Assembly (NCBI RefSeq): GCF_019200975.1
Contig: NZ_JAHTMR010000012.1
Coordinates: 124,001-188,000, forward strand
DNA length: 64,000 bases
From: Pseudomonas sp. PD9R
GTDB taxonomy: Bacteria; Pseudomonadota; Gammaproteobacteria; Pseudomonadales; Pseudomonadaceae
Reading direction: 5' to 3'
Both the position numbers and the translations under genes were made by a program. Of this stretch, positions 61,534 through 64,000 are shown one piece after another (the first letter of the stretch is position 1; every line of letters starts with the position of its first letter). A model generated the notes under the pieces. It had not been told where the DNA came from. It saw only the letters and a list, made by a program, of their open reading frames with translations, and made no database searches.

Positions 61534-62487
61534 TTAGGCCATCCGCATCCGACGCGCTTTCAACCCCGCGATCAACGACGGCCCCAACGCCACCAGCGCC
61601 GACCCCAGCACCACCAGCACCGCCCCGCCATAGCCCAACCCATTGATCGTCTCGGCATGCACATAATCCGGCCACCACCACGCGGCGACGGCGACGGCAG
61701 CGAACGTCACCAACGGCGTGATCGCCAGCGTCGCGCTGACCCGGGACGCTTCCCAATGGGCCAATGCTTCGGCAAACGCGCCATAGGCGATCAGGGTGTT
61801 CATGCAGCATGCGAACAGCAGCCAGCCTTGCAATGGGTTGAGTTGCAACGCTTCCAGCGGATGCACCCACGGCGTCAACAACAGCGCGCAGAACAGGTAA
61901 ATCACCATCATCACCTGCAACGAATTCCACACCGTCAGCAATTGTTTCTGCCCCAAGGCATAAAAAGTCCAGACCGTGGACGCCAGCAACACCAGCAGTA
62001 CGCCAGCGGTGTAGTCGGTCAACGAGGTCAGCAGTTCACTCAGGCGCTGATTGAAAAACAGCGCGAAGCCGACCAGCAGCACCAGCAAGCCAATCCCTTG
62101 CCCCAGACTGAAGCGTTCCTTGAACACAAACAGACTGGCGATCAGCAGCATGATCGGCCCCATCTGCACCACCAGTTGGGCGGTACCGGGACTGAGCAAA
62201 TTCAACCCCATCAGATACAGAACATAGTTGCCCACCAGGCCGAGTACCGCCATCAACACCAGCCAGCCACCGCGCGGGCCGAGCACTTTGCGACTTGGCA
62301 GGCGTCTGGTCGCCGCCAGGTAAATGAACAGGCAGCCTCCGGACACCATCAGGCGAAACCAGGTGACCGTCACCGGGTCCATCACCAGCAACACCTGTTT
62401 GAGTTTGATCGGCAGGATTCCCCACAGCAGCGCGGTCAGCAAGGCCAGGAACAGACCGTAAACCCAGCGACCCGATGAAATGTGCAT
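61534..62487 (-). CDS. EamA-type drug/metabolite exporter (DMT superfamily)
   Basis: 317 residues and about ten membrane helices in two EamA repeats (about 10-140 and 155-295). The N-terminal segment VYGLFLALLTALLWGILPIKLK...MDPVTVTWFRLMVSGG and the repeat-2 SVWTFYALGQKQLL match the family. Substrates of such exporters range over amino acids and small metabolites; none can be assigned. The ATG at 62487 (MHISSGRW) has a GGGG site nearby; a start eight codons upstream is also possible. It runs toward fumC. Confidence 0.85.
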   Translation of the reverse strand: MHISSGRWVYGLFLALLTALLWGILPIKLKQVLLVMDPVTVTWFRLMVSGGCLFIYLAATRRLPSRKVLGPRGGWLVLMAVLGLVGNYVLYLMGLNLLSPGTAQLVVQMGPIMLLIASLFVFKERFSLGQGIGLLVLLVGFALFFNQRLSELLTSLTDYTAGVLLVLLASTVWTFYALGQKQLLTVWNSLQVMMVIYLFCALLLTPWVHPLEALQLNPLQGWLLFACCMNTLIAYGAFAEALAHWEASRVSATLAITPLVTFAAVAVAAWWWPDYVHAETINGLGYGGAVLVVLGSALVALGPSLIAGLKARRMRMA

Positions 62488-62695
62488 GCGAACCCCAAAG
62501 CCAATTTTCAAGAGCCGTCATTCTAGGCGCACCGTCGTGTGGCACACAGGGACAGTTAGCGCCTGGGCGTGAATGAAACTGTGCAGGTCGCTTCATTAAA
62601 TTGGCGATGTGCCGTTGATCGGCTGCCCGGGCGCTGCAAGTGGTTCATGCATAAGCTCGTTGGATCCAATAAAAGAAATCCCGCAGGAGATTGCC

Positions 62696-62899
62696 ATGTA
62701 CGGCATGCGCGCCCAGGACAACGCCCCCGCCACGCACTTTCGCAGTGACCGGTTATGTCGGGTGAACGGGGAGTTGTATTTCAGCACCCGGGAAAACACC
62801 CTGGAGGGGCCATTTGCTGAAAGGGAAGCAGCATTGCGCGAGGTTCAGGCTTATATCGAGCGGATGCAATCGTTGCGGACTAATCCTTCACCGGGTTGA
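62696..62899 (+). CDS. DUF6316-type small protein
   Basis: 67 residues, soluble and charged. The core HFRSDRLCRVNGELYFSTREN...EGPFAEREAALREVQAYIERM matches a small conserved Pseudomonas family (DUF6316) of unknown role. AGGAGA, five bases upstream, fixes the ATG at 62696; the frame is open further but without support. A type B REPIN follows. Confidence 0.78.
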   Translation: MYGMRAQDNAPATHFRSDRLCRVNGELYFSTRENTLEGPFAEREAALREVQAYIERMQSLRTNPSPG

Positions 62900-62902
62900 C
62901 TG

Positions 62903-62970
62903 CTTCGCGGGCAAGCCTCGCTCCTACGGGACCGGCTGAATCCTGTAGGAGGGAGGCTTGCCCGCGAAAG
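62903..62970. repeat. REPIN (type B REP pair)
   Basis: Inverted pair of CTTCGCGGGCAAGCCTCGCT + CCTAC with a short turn, between the DUF6316 gene and the thiolase gene. Confidence 0.92.
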
Positions 62971-63002
62971 CAATCTAAATAACCACCAAAAATACTTGAG
63001 GC

Positions 63003-64000
63003 TTAACGAACCGCCTCAAACAACCCGGTCGCGCCCATCCCGCCCCCCACGCACATCGTCACGATGCCGTAACGCAGATTGCGCCGCTGCAACTCGCGAA
63101 CGATGTGCCCGACCTGCCGCGATCCGGTCATGCCGAATGGGTGACCAATGGAAATCGAACCGCCGTTGACGTTGTACTTGTCGTTATCGATCTCCAGTCG
63201 GTTACGCGCGTACAGGCATTGCGAGGCGAACGCTTCGTTGAGTTCCCACAGGCCGATGTCGGCAATCTGTAAACCCTTGGCCTTCAGCAGTCTCGGCACC
63301 GAGAACACCGGGCCGATGCCCATCTCGTCCGGCTCGCAACCGGCCACGGTAAAACCGCGGAAAAACGCTTTGGGTTTCAATCCCAGCTCCAGCGCTTTTT
63401 CCAGGCTCATCACCAGCGTCATGGAGGCGCCATCAGACAGCTGCGACGAGTTGCCAGCGGTGACCGAACCGTCCTCGGCAAACACTGGATTCAACCCGGC
63501 CAGACTCTGCAGTGTGGTATCAGGCCGGTTGCAGTCGTCGCGATCCACGACGCCGTCGACAATCTGCACCTGACCGGTGGCCTTGTCCTCAACCCGGTAT
63601 TTCACCGCCATCGGCACGATTTCATCATCGAACAACCCGGCGGCCTGAGCCTGAGCGGTACGCTGCTGACTTTGCAGGGCGTACAGATCCTGTTCTTCGC
63701 GGCTGACGCTGTAGCGACGAGCGACGATTTCGGCGGTCTGGCCCATCGGAAAGTAGATGCCCGGCACCTGCTCCTTGAGCAGCGGGTTGATCAGGTTGTC
63801 GGTGTTGACACTTTTCATGGTCAGGCTGATGGACTCGACGCCACCCGCGACAATGATGTCGCTGCAGCCAGAGGCAATCTGGTTGGCGGCAATCGCGATC
63901 GCCTGCAAACCCGAAGAACAGAAACGGTTCAGAGTCATGCCGGCGGTGCCGATACCCAAGCGCGACAGCACGGCGACGTTGCGACCGATGTTGAACCCCT
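63003..64000 (-). CDS. Acetyl-CoA C-acyltransferase (thiolase), 5' end outside the window
   Basis: About 332 C-terminal residues are present; the reading frame continues past the right edge (...GFNIGRNVAVLSRLG). Thiolase motifs: NRFCSSGLQAIAIAANQI with the acyl-binding Cys, GGVESIS, WELNEAFASQ, NGGSISIGHPFGMTGSR with the catalytic His, and CVGGGMGATGLFE with the second Cys. It should cleave or form 3-ketoacyl-CoA. Acyl-chain preference is not readable; a FadA-like role in beta-oxidation or an acetyl-CoA acetyltransferase are both possible. Confidence 0.9.
   Translation of the reverse strand, partial: GFNIGRNVAVLSRLGIGTAGMTLNRFCSSGLQAIAIAANQIASGCSDIIVAGGVESISLTMKSVNTDNLINPLLKEQVPGIYFPMGQTAEIVARRYSVSREEQDLYALQSQQRTAQAQAAGLFDDEIVPMAVKYRVEDKATGQVQIVDGVVDRDDCNRPDTTLQSLAGLNPVFAEDGSVTAGNSSQLSDGASMTLVMSLEKALELGLKPKAFFRGFTVAGCEPDEMGIGPVFSVPRLLKAKGLQIADIGLWELNEAFASQCLYARNRLEIDNDKYNVNGGSISIGHPFGMTGSRQVGHIVRELQRRNLRYGIVTMCVGGGMGATGLFEAVR

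Overview
The window is a stretch of chromosome from a fluorescent-group Pseudomonas, probably the P. fluorescens / P. koreensis / P. mandelii neighbourhood. The evidence is gene order: serC-pheA-hisC-tyrA/aroA-cmk-rpsA-ihfB next to an O-antigen locus and comEA, ubiG-mupP-SDR, and fumC-DUF2059-bolA-trhO-dsbA-ABC-rbdA. The high-GC codon use and many Pseudomonas-type REP/REPIN palindromes agree. No rRNA, tRNA, insertion sequence, prophage or CRISPR array was seen. The first and last genes (a DoxX protein and a thiolase) are cut by the window edges.

Layout. 1-8.6 kb: housekeeping and envelope genes (DoxX, an MltF-like transglycosylase, TatD, a chemoreceptor, an Mpo1-like protein, a thioesterase, a CHAD protein, a lipoprotein, a patatin). 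8.7-16.8 kb: complete kdpFABC-kdpDE potassium-uptake operon on the minus strand, interrupted by two REP elements and preceded by a KdpE-like box. 17.2-23.9 kb: ethanolamine permease with a likely sigma54 promoter, a GntR-DUF1989 pair, a TetR regulator, an SDR-FabF pair and ComEA. 24.1-28.2 kb: a very small O-antigen locus (wbpL-like, rmlA, rmlD, rmlB). 28.4-40.5 kb: lapA, ihfB, rpsA, cmk, the aromatic and serine biosynthesis genes, and gyrA. 41-45.8 kb: mtnA/mtaD methylthioadenosine salvage, ubiG, mupP and an SDR. 46-50.5 kb: a diguanylate cyclase behind a likely sigma54 promoter, a TenA-like protein, and an RbdA-type PAS-GGDEF-EAL protein. 50.8-55.4 kb: a giant toxin-like gene. 55.4-64 kb: ABC transporter, DsbA-like, trhO, bolA, DUF2059, fumC, a DMT exporter, DUF6316 and a thiolase.

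Most interesting is the 1544-residue protein at 50796-55430. It resembles the large Pseudomonas dermonecrotic-toxin-like (DUF6543/Tcd-type) proteins and ends in what looks like a nucleic-acid/nucleotide deaminase fold (Asp-x-Glu followed by Pro-Cys-x-x-Cys). It sits between rbdA and the ABC transporter, genes I recall as neighbours in P. aeruginosa, and has no visible immunity gene. Two sigma54 promoters, a FadR-type GntR operator, a KdpE box and 17 REP/REPIN loci make up most of the non-coding signal. All functional calls come from reading motifs; no database search or computation was run.
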